Shown here: in pieces, positions 46,427 through 59,399 of the stretch
Numbering within the stretch: position 1 is the stretch's first letter
How the letters are laid out: each line of letters opens with the position of its first letter
Assembly (NCBI GenBank): GCA_025766275.1
Contig: JAFKAC010000007.1
Span: forward strand, 2,294,001-2,358,000
Origin: Lactarius indigo
Taxonomy: Eukaryota; Basidiomycota; Agaricomycetes; Russulales; Russulaceae
Direction: 5' to 3'
Length of the DNA: 64,000 nucleotides
Program-made: the position numbers and the translations under genes
The notes under the pieces: model-generated
The model's database searches: none
What the model was told of the DNA's origin: nothing
What the model saw: the letters and a program-made list of their open reading frames with translations, nothing else

Positions 46427-47877
46427 CCTGTTCCTTCGTATACCTGACAGCACAGTGTAAGCACAGCAAAACTTTTTTTTTTTTCTTTCGGGGGAGCTGA
46501 ACCTGATGTAGGCTCCAGGGCCACGCGTTATATGTACGAGATAAAGTCGCAATGCTGAGTGCTGAGTGGTTACCAATCATGCACGCGACGCGTCCGAGTC
46601 CGACTCGGAGCCGTGTATTCTGTCGCACAAAACAGACACCCATGCATATTACTGTAAGTTTGTAGATTATAGTACATGGCCATTCCAGAAGCCGCTTTGA
46701 TGAAAACAAAACTCGGCTTGGTCTGCGAGAGTGGCGGATACCTAGGTCCCTGCCTCTCGAGTTCCGCCTCTTCGTACAGAGGAAGGTCACCGGGATGTAG
46801 CCCGTAAGGAACCTGTCAAGTAAAACCGGTCGCACGGGGATAGACTGCGAAGCACCAGGCGAATGAGGAAGCGGACTGCTCGGAGTCTCAGCTACTTGCT
46901 GGCATCCACTCATCAAGCTCAATGAGAGGCTCCAAGCCAAGTAAAAATGTCGGAGGCGGGACCAGGTTACTTAGCATGGAGTGGTGTGTGGGGAGTGCAT
47001 CTTCAAGTTCACGACGCAGACCAAACGACAGCGGGCGTATTGCTGGGACAGGCTACCTAGACGTGCTGGCAAAACGTTCGGAAAGTGGAGATATAGAGTT
47101 GCCTGAACGAGAAGTCGGGGAAGTTGTTCAAACTAAGCACGTCCCATGAGTCGAGAGGCTCAGGTGGCCCTCTGGACTGGGGTTCGATGCCTTTACCCTT
47201 TCCTTTATGCCCGAATATTTTGCGTGAGATGGGACCTTCTCTACGATGCGATTTACTGGAGTTTCCCTGGGGGCTAAGGAAATGGATTGGGAGTAAAATT
47301 TGGGATGCAGCAGCGTGTGTAGGCGTAGAAGGCGCAGAAGCAGGTTGATCCCTCGACTTGAGAGAAGACGAAAATGCCGTCTAGGAAATACAGGGGATGA
47401 ACTCGAGCTGGGTAGTCCGACCGTGTGATCATCGGCCTGGGAATCGGTTGGAGGACTGTAAGCAGCTATGTCTTCATCTGAGCTTGAATACTCGGCCTGT
47501 GTACTGTATCGCAACGACTCAGATGACTCGGGATCGGGAGATGTGCGGAAAACCAGTAGGGTGGGGGGGGCATAAGGACGGGGGGGAGTCAGCCGGTGGA
47601 AGTGGTGGGGCGTTCCTAGCCGCAGCTGCAGCGACAACGGCGAAAAAAGATAATACCAAAAAATTCAATGGCCACCCCGACTTTGACTTTTCGCAAAGGT
47701 TTTATAGGGCAGCTGAGATTCCTGAAGAAATATGGGGAGAGACAACGTGTATTGTGCGTGCCCCTCGTATGCTGATGCTCATCGTTTACATAAAGGAATA
47801 GAGAGCCAGAGGTCGTGATGAGGTCAGCGGCGGTACGAGTGCTTGCACGACAAGCACTTCCTATCCCACAACCAACA
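46427..47877. other. intergenic region between F-box B and importin
   Basis: About 1.45 kb. Long frames on the minus strand (46401-46940 and 47128-47637) are Ser/Arg/Pro-rich and start without ATG context or recognised motifs; I leave them unassigned. The importin promoter is at the right end. Confidence 0.45.
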
Positions 47878-50800
47878 ATGGAACCTCTCGTCCCCCCAGA
47901 TGTCACCGCTGAGCTCACTCAGATCCTCTCCAATCTCGTCCTCGGTGACAACGAAATCAGATCCAAGCTCGTCTTCAACCTTTCTCTTTCCTTCCAAATA
48001 AACTAATTCTCACAACTTTATCAGTGCAGAGGTCGTCGTTGACGAGCGTCTCTCCCACAGACCTGATGTCTACCTCCTCGCTCTCACTCAGTTCGCTACT
48101 CGACCAGACACTGTCGAAGTGGTAAGTTGATCCACAATGCCTCTCTTACCTTCGTTCTGGACCCCGTGCCCAGATGCGTTCCTTCTCTCTCGTTCTCCTC
48201 CGACGCCTCCTCTTCCGCGCTTCCCCCGGTTCTAGCGCGAAATCTCCGCGCATGACCCTCTACGATCGTCTCTCCTCTCAGACTCTCACTACCATTGAGC
48301 GCATCCTCCTCCACTCCCTCTTGCACGAGCAGATCGACACGGTCCGTCGAAAAGCCGTCGACACGATATGCGACTTGGCCAACAACTCGATGGAGCGCGG
48401 TAGGCCATGGCACGCACTGCAGGCTCAAGCCTTTTCGATGTGCAAAGGAGCAGACCCGAGCGCCCGCGACAGCGCGTTCCGCATCTTTGCCGGTTGCCCC
48501 AACCTCGTCATGGATCTCCAGACGGATGCGGTTCTAAGGGTCCTCCAGGATGGTTTGCAGGACCGACAGAGCGTCGAAGTGCGTTTCGTTCTTCCAGCAT
48601 TTGACCGGATCAACGAAAATTTGTCTCCTGTAGGTCCGGCATGCGGCTCTTCGAGCTTCAGTTTCTTATCTCACATCCTGCGACCAACACCAAGTCGCGC
48701 AATCCTTATCACTCATGTACCCGATGCTCGACACGCTCCCGTCGCTCTCCCATGCCCACCTGCCGAAATTCTTGAACACCCTCACCCCACTCACGACTTC
48801 CCACCCACAGCTATTTGCTCCGCATCTCCATGCCCTACTCTCATTCCTCCCTGCCTTGATCATACCATCGGCCGATTCAGGACCGACACCGACGGTAGCG
48901 AGACCCTTTCCGGGGACGCAGAGCTTCACCTTCCCGCCAACTCCAAACGGGGGCCCCATCGACGATGACGAGCTGGACGAAGAGGCGGAGGAGGTGCGCA
49001 AAGCCGCGCTCGAGTTCATGATCAGCCTCAGCGAGGCCAAGCCCGCCATGGTTCGCCGCACCGACGGGTGGGTGAGCGCCATCGTACGCGGGTGCCTAGG
49101 TGGGATGGGAGAACTTCGGGACGATGAGCTGAGCTCGTGGTTGGATGCAGACGTGCGTGTTTTTCCGTCTCCCTTATAGAATACACCGGTTTATATACTA
49201 TATCTTTAGCCGGCAGAGGACCCCACGGACGACGCTTACCCGCATGTATACGAACAATCTCTTGACCGCCTCGCTTGCGCAGTCGGTGGGAAGGCGGTTC
49301 TTCCCGCCGCGTTCCAGCATATTCCGGGAATGCTGGCATCGCATGATTGGAAGCTCCGCCATGCAGGGCTCATGGCGATTGCCTCGGTGGCCGAGGGCAC
49401 AAGCAAAGTGATTTTTTTTCTTTATTTCCCTTCCGGGGGCGGCACCCTCCGCGGCCATACAACCCAGTTGACTGACAAGTGTTTCAGGTGATGCAAAATG
49501 AGTTAGGCAAGGTCGTCGAGTACGTGTAACGCGCAGTTTTTCTTTACATCCAGCCGTATTGATTGACGCCAATATCCAAGCCTCATCACGCCTCTGTTCC
49601 TCGACCCATATCCCCGTGTCCGCTACGCCGCGTGCCAATGCATGTCCGTTCTTTTTTGTTGATCTTATCGTTTCGCAGGATGCTTACCGGTTTCTATCCC
49701 ACCTTCAGAGGACAACTGTGCACCGATTTGGAAGAAGTCATTCAGGCACAATACCACCAACAAATTTTCGCGGTACTCATCCCCACACTCGAGGTTCCTG
49801 AACCCAGGTACTTTCCAGTGTATTCGACAACCCCGTTTCTTTGACCTCCCTCGTCGAACAACTTTTTTTTCAGGGTACACGCTCACGCTGCTGCTGCGCT
49901 GATCAACTTTTGTGAAGGTGTTGAGCGCGATACACTATTACCATACTTGGATCCAATCGTCGAGCGCCTGCTCAAGCTGCTGAACCCAGCGCAGGAAGGG
50001 AGTCGGCCAACAAAGCGGTACGTACAGGAGCAGGCCGTCACCACGCTCGCCATGGTTGCAGATGCAAGCGAGACCACCTTTGCAAAGGTAAAGGAGAATG
50101 TATTCACAGCCCGAGATACGTGGGCCTGACAAGACGGAGTATAGCACTACTCGTCAATCATGCCGCTCTTGCTCAACGTACTGAGAAATGCAAACACTTC
50201 AGAATATCGCAAACTCCGCGCCAAGGCCATGGAATGTGCTGGTCTCATAGGTATTCCCTGATAATATCTAACCGGCCCTTCGTGCATTACTCATGCTATT
50301 TTCTCAGCCATTGCGGTTGGGCGCGAAGTTTTCCGAGCCGATGCAGGCGCGTTTGTTGAACTCCTCATTCGAATACAGAGTATGCTGTCCACGTTTTCCC
50401 GCGTCACGAAGTTTCAGTGCCGACGCATATGATGGACCCTACAGACAGTCCAGTCGATCCGAGTGATACGATGTTGCCGCATTACCTTATCGCAACGTGG
50501 GCGAAAGTCTGTCAGGCGATGGGTCCTGAGTTCGAGCCATACTTACCCGTAGGTGATGCCGCCCTTGTTCCGCGCGGCGAACGCCAAGGCCGACGTATCT
50601 GTCTATGGTTCGTACTCCTTGGCATTCATATCTGCGAGGGCGTAGGCCGACAAAAGCGTAGAGGACGAGGAAGCCCCAGAATCGAAAGAAGGCTGGGACA
50701 TAATCGAGATGGACGGTCAACAGGTCGGCATCCGGACGTCCGCTATCGACGAAAAATGCCAGGCTTTCGAGACGCTTGTGAATCTACTGCTCGACGCTCG

Positions 50801-51351
50801 GAGCGCGTTTCGCACCGTACCTTCAACAGAGTCTCGAGATGGTGCTCCAATCGCTACGATTCGTCCTACACGACGGCGTGCGGGAAGCGTGTGCATTGTG
50901 CGTCGCCGTCTCCTGTTTTTTTATCTTCATATTGGCTGACGCGCTAGGGGCAGAGTCCTACCAATGCTTATATCCTGCTGGCAAGGCGAGTAACGCGATC
51001 GATGGGGACTATGGTGGCGAACGTCATGCAGCACGTGGGGTCTGTGATTACGCAGGAGACGGACTCGACATTCCTCGCGTCGCTCTTCAAGTCCGCGACG
51101 GACAGCATGCGTGCATGGGGCGACGTGACGCCCGAGACGCGCAGTCGCACTGGAGAATGCGGCGAAGCAACAGCTGCAGGCAGCTCGCGGACAGGCGCAA
51201 GGCGCGCAGCGCTCGCACGGCGGCGGAAATCGAGGAGGACCGTGAGGACCTCGCCCTCCTCGAGGAGATGGAGGAATTTGCATTAGAGGAGCTGGCCAAA
51301 ATGCTCGCTATCTTCGACCCCAATCACCCGTTGCTCATCGCCGTTCCCTAG
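47878..51351 (+). CDS. importin beta / karyopherin, Kap121-IPO5 type (3' third disrupted)
   Basis: ATG at 47878 ([20 protein letters not shown]). Spliced HEAT-repeat blocks: [161 protein letters not shown], and [20 protein letters not shown]. This order matches the Kap121/Pse1 family, which carries ribosomal proteins and histones into the nucleus with Ran-GTP. The exons splice cleanly up to about 50.55 kb. Beyond that, homologous blocks ([97 protein letters not shown]) lie in successive frames, each shifted by one base. The first intron (from 47967) has a GC donor or hides another shift. Confidence 0.88.
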
Positions 51352-51689
51352 CGTACGCGATCTTGGGCTTGGGCTTGGGGCTTGGGATGGAGATGGGGAC
51401 AGGGGAGATGAATGAACTTGAATGAGAGCAAGCTAGATGTCGTAGTTCGTTGTTGTTGGTGGTGTTGTTATTACTGTGTTGTTTGTTATTTTTTTGCCCC
51501 TTAGAATGTCGAATGGGAAAGATGTACCTCATAATGACAGACACGCAGAAGATAGAGAGACCTATATAGTACTTTACACGCCGCCCGCTCCCATGAAGGC
51601 ATTCATTGGCCGCACGACATCACGTGATCTACCGCCTCACACTAGACTGGTGACCGTCTACCCTGGGCTCGCATTCCACTGGCGCCGAA

Positions 51690-54600
51690 ATGAGGATGAG
51701 CTCCGTCTCAGTACGGGCTGGTCTCTTCCTGTCCCTGCTTTCCTCTGCCTTTTTTTGTCGTAGTTCTTCTCCACCAGGCAACGTCTCTCCGCACCTCCTG
51801 ACCTTCCCCACCATTCCTCCTCGAACTCATGTACGGCCCCTCACAACGATTACCTCACGACTAATGCCACATCTCCTTTTGCAGAGAAGCAATTTCATTA
51901 GAAGAACCTGATGCATTCTTCCCACTCTTGGATGCCTTGACCAGCCCTGACGCGTTTCCGGCCAAGGACAAGTTCTCACCAGAGGCCCGGCAGCAGCTCG
52001 CATTACAGACCGCACTCTCTGCCGGCTACTTGTCCAAATCAGGCGCTGTAGAAGTTGTTCAAGCCTAGCTCGTCCTGCACGCCGCAAATCCAAAAATCGT
52101 CGCCTTTTACGAACATTATTCGGACAATGCGAGAAAGACCCTGAATGAGGCAGTTGCGGATGCAGAATCGTGTGGCTCGTGGGTGGGCTGGTATGGAGAG
52201 GTCGTCTGCGACGTGGAAAGGCTCGTACACCTTATGGGCTCGGACACCCTCAATCCTGCGGGGCCCCCATGTCTCCGTGAGTCGTCGACCTCTCTCCAGG
52301 TTTCCGCTCTTGCGGTGCTCACGTTGCAGCACCAGCGAACCATTTCCGAAGCCCCACACGCTCGCTTTCGATTACATATATCCCACACCCGATCAGGCTC
52401 TAAGTAGTCCACCGCACACTACCGTCCTCTATGCCTCTTTCCAATCTACCAATTTCCGACAGCTCCGCTCACACCTCCTACGGTTGTCCAGTGGTCTCAC
52501 GCCGAGAATCCAATACATCTTAAGACCCGTCCCTCCTGATGGCATATTAAGGGAAAGGGGCTACCTCTCTGGCTACGGCGTCACGCTGGACTTGAAAAAG
52601 ATGGATTATCTCGCTCTCGACCTAGACGGTCCCACAGCAGAAGTACTTTTTGGTGTCGTTCTCCCTTACGACTTTCTTCTGACGCTGAACGGCACTAGAC
52701 CTCACATCGGAAGACGCCCAGACAGTATATGCCAATGATGCAGAAGGCGATTTAGATAGCGTCCTCCTTCTAGAACAACACCCTCTCAACACGACCTCGG
52801 AGGTCGGTGAGCCTCTAACAAAAGACAAGATAGCTCGTAAGCATCCCGCTATTTCCCCTTTCGCGATCCGTCCCGTCCTGCTGACCTTTTCGTGCAAGAG
52901 ATTGGTATTCTTGCTACTCGGCTGGTTTCCGAATCACCGACCCACACTCCAGACATTAAAACACCTGGTCCATGACTTCCCAAGATGCGCGACTTCTCTC
53001 GCCCGACGCATTGTGCCACAGTCCGGCCTCCTAGAAGAAGTCTCTTCGAATTCTTACAAAATTTGCCCCGGCGTGAGCGCGATCTGGTTGAACGGGGCGC
53101 CGGTTTCCCCAGACGGGATGAACCCGTACAGGTAATGTCCTATGCTTCCCCTCTTTTCGCTGTTCCTTACATCCGACTGATGTCACTCACAACCTCCGGA
53201 AGCCTTCTTCGTCTAGTACGCAAGGAAAGAGACTTTATGCTCTCCTTGACGTCCCTTGGCCTCCTACCCGGAGAAGCGTTTGACCTTGTCATCCATACCT
53301 CTTTTGGTACTTCTTCACCGAGAGCCGACGCCACAGATGGCCTTTTCGATTCCAGCGACCGTAAGGAAGATGGCTCTTATCTTCTGATAGAGTGAGAAAG
53401 ATAGCCGGTGAGTGGCCTAGTTCTTACTATGCCTAGCCTTCTCACTCGCGCACAGCTACGCACGTTGGCAGCCATCCTTATATGCAGTAAGTCTACCTTT
53501 TGCGTTCGTTTTTGCGCGCCATTGACTGAACCAAGCTCTTGCACCCGATGTATCCAGGTCAAGCGCCCACCGTCCGTCGCAACATGTTCAACGTCGTCTT
53601 CGTGTTCGACCTGTCTCGACCAGCAAGCCTGCAATTCATTACGAACACGGTCTCGATGCTCATCGAGCGCTCCTACCCGATCCGCCTGGGTATTGTTCCC
53701 GTCGTTGAGACGGAAGAGGGCGCAAGGATGGCTAGGGTGTTCTACTACTTGACGGAAAACTACGGGCGTGTTGCGACTATGCGATTCTTCAGTGCTGTGC
53801 GTGGACCATACTTACGACCTTTACCCTAACTCATTATTCTACGTCAGATTCTGGATCTGCAAGACAGGGGAGAGCCAGAATTGGACTGGTCCCACGTGCA
53901 GAGGCAATTTGACGCGCTCGCTGGTAGTGAGGAAATCAAAGGAGGAGGAGAGGCATTGTTATTCAATGTTTTGGCCGGCCGCACTTCCGAATTTTTCGAA
54001 GTGAGGATCAACAAGGCTCGCGCGTATGCACAACGGCTGGGTACAGATGCGGCCTCGTCACCCAACGGCCACACATTTATCAATGGTAAGTATTACGCGC
54101 TCGATGACGTACGTCCAGCCCCTGCCTCGTCTCCCAAGCTCTATCATATCTTCAATGGGGGCAGAACTTCCTTAACCTGCTGCAATCCAGTGTCGGACAG
54201 GCTCTTCAGTATTTCCAAGAGAAGGTCACCGTTTTGTTACTGCGCGCAGTTGGCATCTGACGAACTGTTTTTTGTTAGATCTACGCGGGTGCAATTACGG
54301 ATGATCAGGCGGACGACATTGAGAATCATTTCTACGATTTGCCCACCACCATGAAGAGGCGCAATCGTCACATCGTCCCACTGGGCGTGGGCGTGCGCGT
54401 GATTACCCTCTCCGACTTGCACAAGCAGACTGGACTGCACGTCTCTCCGGACGCATTTATATACCTTGGTGAGTCGGCCCCCAACCTCAGCTTCCTTGGC
54501 TGCTGACGATGTGTTGCAGCTTCTGAGCAGGTACCGCTGTCCGTCTACGTGGTCGCCGATCTTGATGCTGAAGATGGCCTGATTTCCTTACGAGACGCTC

Positions 54601-57600
54601 TCACATTCGCCGTAAGTCGTCGAATATACTCTGTTTTCGCGCCTAGTTTGATAGACTTCCAAAAAAGGACACTGGCTCTGCACGTTCACGTTTCACCTTC
54701 CTTCATAATCCCATCACCGAACAGCGACCCGGGACGGCACATACATGTTTCCTCGCTATTGTCTCACCTTGTATCTAAGCCTCTCCTTTCCAAGGCTACC
54801 GCGTCACAGCTGCTTCAGGCCCTCGGCCCGCGTGACTACTCGGGATCTAGGCAGGACGGGCAGACCGTTCTGAGCATGGCTTCTCCGCTTGACGAGATCA
54901 CCGGTGGTGTCGCCCTAGCAGATGTCGACCAGGACGATTACCAGCGGTACATTCAGACGGGCAAATTGGTCGCGAAGATGGCAGGCCTCGCACCCGGCGC
55001 ATCGGGACTGATCATAAACGGCCGAGTGATGTCCCTTCCACTTGTCTGTCCGCTTCCAGCTCCTGACATAATGTGCCCGTCCCGCTCTCACAGATAATCG
55101 GGCCTATCCCACCAGGAGAGTTCACCGCAGAGGATTACCGAATTCTTGAGGACTACGAGCTAGCGAAGCGCGTCCAGCCTGTGTTGAGCGCTCTCGGGGA
55201 TATTGTCCTCGCTTTTGCGGGCTACGACCGGTGAGCCCCGGCACCGCGTTTCGAAACGCGTAGATACTCAGTTTTCTGAAACTGTTGATCACAGAGCGAC
55301 CGCGGCTGACGTCGTGTCGATGATATCTTCCGTCATGTCCACGTTACAAGTCGAGGATCCGACCCGATCGGGCATCTTCAACAAAGGCCCGGTGTCGCGC
55401 AATCAGAATTACAAGGTTATGGAAAGCCAATACACGTCTGTGATCCATCGCCCCTTCGCCGGGTCGACAGGCTAACTAACATTTTGATGGTTGCCGTCTA
55501 CGATCAGTGCTTTTACCATCGGCGACAATACGACTGCATTGCATCGTTTCGTTGTCATCTTGGATCCTCTGAGCGAACAGGCACAAAAATACACAAGTCT
55601 CTTTGAGGTGCTTTTGGGTCTATGAGGCACTTTCGCTTGCTTGCTCATACTGCCCTGCATAAAGTGGCTCTCGAATATTCCGACGGTTACGGTGGAGTTC
55701 CATCTCCAGCCGCCCGAGTACTCAGAGGTATGTCACCTGACCTGTGTTTGCTTATTCACGAATTTACCTCATCATCGCGCCACAGCTCCCGTTGAAACGT
55801 TTCTACCGCTACAATCTCATCCCTTCACTCACATTCGATGATAATGGGTAACACTGCATTAATTCCGAGCCTTTGTTCTTCTCTTAGACTATTTGCAGAT
55901 ATGAGGTTCCCGCGCAGGTATTGTTCCGTGACCTTCCGATCGAACCGATCTACACTCTCGGGCTGGATGAGCCGTCTTCGTGGGTCGTGCGCCCTCGTGA
56001 AGCGCTCTACGACCTGGATAATATCCAGCTTGGTGTCTTGTCTGGCGACGAGCGACAGCGCGGCGTGGAGGCCGTTTTCGAGCTCGACTATATCATCGTC
56101 GGCAGACACGCTCGCGAAAGGGGCACGAATTCTCCCCCGCGGGGCGTGCAGCTACAACTCGCAGGTCACCATGGCAAGCCGATCGATGACACCCTCGTCG
56201 TGGAGAACCTAGGCTACCTGCAGTTCAAGGCGACCCCGGGCGTATACCACCTCGAGATACGGGAGGGACGCGGGCGTGAGGTGTTCTGGCTAGAAAGCGC
56301 GGGGAATGAGGGATGGGTCAGTCCTCCTGTTGAGGAGGCGGACAACGAAGTTACGGTGACGAGCTTCGAGGGCCTGACGCTGTATCCGCGCCTAGCGCGT
56401 CTTCCAGGTCAGGAGTTTGTCGATGTACTCGAGGACCCCGAAGAAGAAGAACGGCAGCCCAGCGGAATCGTCGATAGTATCGTTTCGCGGTGAGTCCCCA
56501 CGTTTCGTCCCGTCAAGTGAGTCGAGCTGATACCTGGGTTAGCATTTCGTCGATGTTCAAGTCATCGGGAAGCAAGGCGGAGACAGGGCTGTCGACGCAA
56601 AGACACGCCGAGATTAACATTTTCACGGTGGCGTCGGGTTTATTGTACGAGGTAAAGTTAACGCAAAGACTAACTCATGCGGCCTGGAGCTCACGTATTT
56701 TCCAGAGATTCGCGTCGATCATGATCCTAAGTGTTCTACGCAACACAGAGCACACAGAGAAGTTTTGGTTCATCAAGAACTTCCTGTCGCCATCCTTCCT
56801 GGTACGATTCCTATCCACTGTCTGATGGGGAGCAATCTAATCTTTTGCACAGGAATTTATCCCTCAATTCGCTCAGGAATACGGTTTCCAGTATGAGCTC
56901 GTCACGTACAAGTGGCCGACGTGGTTGAGACAACAACGCGAAAAGCAACGGATCATCTGGGCATACAAAATTCTCTTCCTCGACGTTCTATTCCCGATGG
57001 ACCTCGACAAGGTGATCTTTGTCGACGCGGACCAGATTGTACGCGCAGACTTGAAGGAGCTGATTGACCTCGACTTGCACGGAGCACCTTATGGCTATAC
57101 CCCGATGGGCGACGATAACGAGGAGATGGAGGGCTTCCGGTTCTGGAAAACGGGATATTGGGAGCAGTTCCTGCGAGGGCGTCCCTACCACATTAGGTGA
57201 TGCCCTTTTTTGGAGGGGGCAGGGAGAGTGGCGGCCCTGCCCGGTTGGTGCTGATTACTGATTGGTTAGCCCCGCAGCGCACTGTATGTCGTGGACTTGG
57301 TTCGGTTCCGCCAGATGGCTGCCGGGGTACGTGGAATCCCTTCTCCTTGTTTTCGCCTTGTGAACACCACATTTCGCTCTCTAGGATATCCTGCGCAGTC
57401 ATTATCAACAGCTTTCGGCCGACCCCAATTCGCTTGCCAACCTTGATCAAGGTACGCTCATTTCATTCGTGAATTAATGTAAACTCACGATGACGTTCAC
57501 GGCCTGTCACAGACCTTCCGAACAACCCGCAAGGACACGTTCCTATAGTGAGTCCAAGACTATTTGACTACTGTTGGCGTCGCTTATGCGTTCAAAGTTC

Positions 57601-58141
57601 TCTCTACATGAAGACTGGCTATGGGTAGGTTTCTTTCGTGTATTTCTAGTATGACGCTACTATAACACAAACTTTCCCTTAGTGCGAAACGTGGTGTGAG
57701 TCGAGAGCGAGTTTGCGGCGAGTTAGAGACCCCATGCTAACAGTCGCTTAGGTAGCAAGGACAGACTAGATCGTGCCAAGACCATCGATCTCTGCCAAAA
57801 TCCTCTAACGGTTCGCACTCCCCTTCCCCTCCTTCAAAGAGCCTGTTCAGCTATTAATCCCGCCTCTACACCTATAGAAAGAACCGAAGCTCGCGCGGGC
57901 CCGTCAGATCCCTGAATGGGAGCTGTACGATACCGAGATTGCACGCTTCACACGGAGACTGGCGAACGAGGGTCGCATTCACGCGAGCGCCGCCGCTGCG
58001 GACGTGAACGAGCTCGCCAAGGCTGGGGCCATCCCTGTCCCCGTTCCCGCAGAAGAGACAATGGAGGGCCATATTGCGAGCGAGGAGGAAGGCGCGGACA
58101 AGAGCAAAGTGCCCGCTGGACCCATCCGGGATGAGCTGTAG
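51690..58141 (+). CDS. UDP-glucose:glycoprotein glucosyltransferase (5' half disrupted)
   Basis: ATG at 51690 opens a signal peptide ([16 protein letters not shown]). UGGT blocks follow through many introns: [144 protein letters not shown], and [20 protein letters not shown] (as VLFRDLP). The C-terminal GT24 domain includes [32 protein letters not shown] (DxD metal site), [20 protein letters not shown] and [20 protein letters not shown]. It ends GPIRDEL, an HDEL-type ER-retrieval signal. The enzyme re-glucosylates misfolded glycoproteins in the ER for calnexin quality control. The 3' half is intact. The 5' half has in-frame stops at 51799 and 52066 and one-base shifts. Confidence 0.9.
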
Positions 58142-59399
58142 TCGCGACAGACAGCAGTTCTGAATATGGGACTTACTAGAGGAACTTGGATTGTTTTGCA
58201 TTTAAAGTAGCTGGACGCATGCACCAAATAGAGACAGTTTTACTAGACGTCATGGAGGCGACACCAATTTGCTGAAATTCTGTTCGCACAGTCAGATCCG
58301 AAATGAGAGCAGCAAGGAGTATGCAAATTAAATTATCATGATGTTCGGGTACGTGGAATTTTGGATCACTGTCTGGGCTTAACCGGAGTAAAGCCTTGAT
58401 AAAAGCGGTTCAATCTCAACGGAAAAACCATGATGTCTGTATCGCGAGCAAAAACCATAAGATCCTGTCTGGTGCAAAATGACCCGTTTCGTCCAGATAT
58501 TCTACCTCACTCGTGACGCGTGACGCGTGGCTTGGCGTCTTGCTTGATGTGCTTCATCCATGACCGGATGACCACGGGCCAGGTTTATTTTATTTTATTT
58601 TTTAAATCCATTTGTATTCCGGAGCGTACATCAGAGATACAGACCGCTTGCGGCGAGTACCACTACACTTGTGACAAGACGTAGACAAGGCAAGAGACGA
58701 GGTGCCCCGAATCGTAAATACAGAACCGAAACCAAGCAGGGAAAATCAAGGGTTCAGAAGGCCCCCGTAGGGGTCACGTACATAAGGTCCAAAGACGGGA
58801 ATGATGGAGACGGAGAGAAACGTGAGAAAGTGTCTCCACGAGCCAGAATTCAGAGGACGTCTGTCGGATGATGAGTTATGTCTAGATCTAGATCTAGATT
58901 CTCGCTGCCATCTCAGATGGTATCTTTAGGACGACCACCGCCGATATGACGCCCAACCCAGTGGGACCTGATTTTCCGGGGCTGTGGGATCTTGTCAGAT
59001 TTTTCGTATTCGGAATCTACGAGAGCTGTGCTCCTTGTTGTGATAAGTAATATGCTTCAAGGATATGTGCGCTCAGACGAGGATATCCGCGAGACAGCGT
59101 GAGGAATTGAGAGCGCCGACCTAGACGAGGATATCAGTGATGCTGTCCGGGAGATTGAGAACGCCAACCGAATCCGGATGGACGGGAGGGAACTATAAGC
59201 ATGGGGACTTTCCGTAGTAACCTTGAGCATCTCGATCCCGTTGTTGCAGAATCCGTAGGCACGGGGCAAGTACGCTGTCACGAGCACAACGCAGGTTTAT
59301 GGCATTTGCGACGCGGGTTTAGAGTCGTGCCCAGGGGCCTGTGTATTTTTGCGGATGTCATGAGGGCATTATCATTATCACCTCAGTTCTCACGACCCG
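58142..59399. other. intergenic region with short repeats
   Basis: No gene recognised. TAGATC tandem units lie near 58881-58900. At about 59077-59170 an imperfect 45-48 nt direct repeat encodes, in one frame, two units resembling DEDIxxAxxEIExA. This may be another relic. Confidence 0.5.
59077..59172 (+). repeat. imperfect 45-48 nt direct repeat
   Basis: GACGAGGATATCCGCGAGAC and GACGAGGATATCAGTGATGC begin two successive units that also share GAGAxTGAGAxCGCC. In one frame they read DEDIRETA-GIESADL and DEDISDAVREIENAN. Possibly part of a lost repetitive protein. Confidence 0.45.

Noticed and set aside
47180..47205. Possible tRNA because of GGGGTTCGATGCC
   Set aside because: T-loop-like string without a complete cloverleaf.
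46401..47637. Long minus-strand open frames (about 180 and 170 codons) between F-box B and importin
   Set aside because: They are rich in Ser, Arg and Pro, start at non-ATG codons and show no domain or consistent splice structure. Coding is possible but not supportable.
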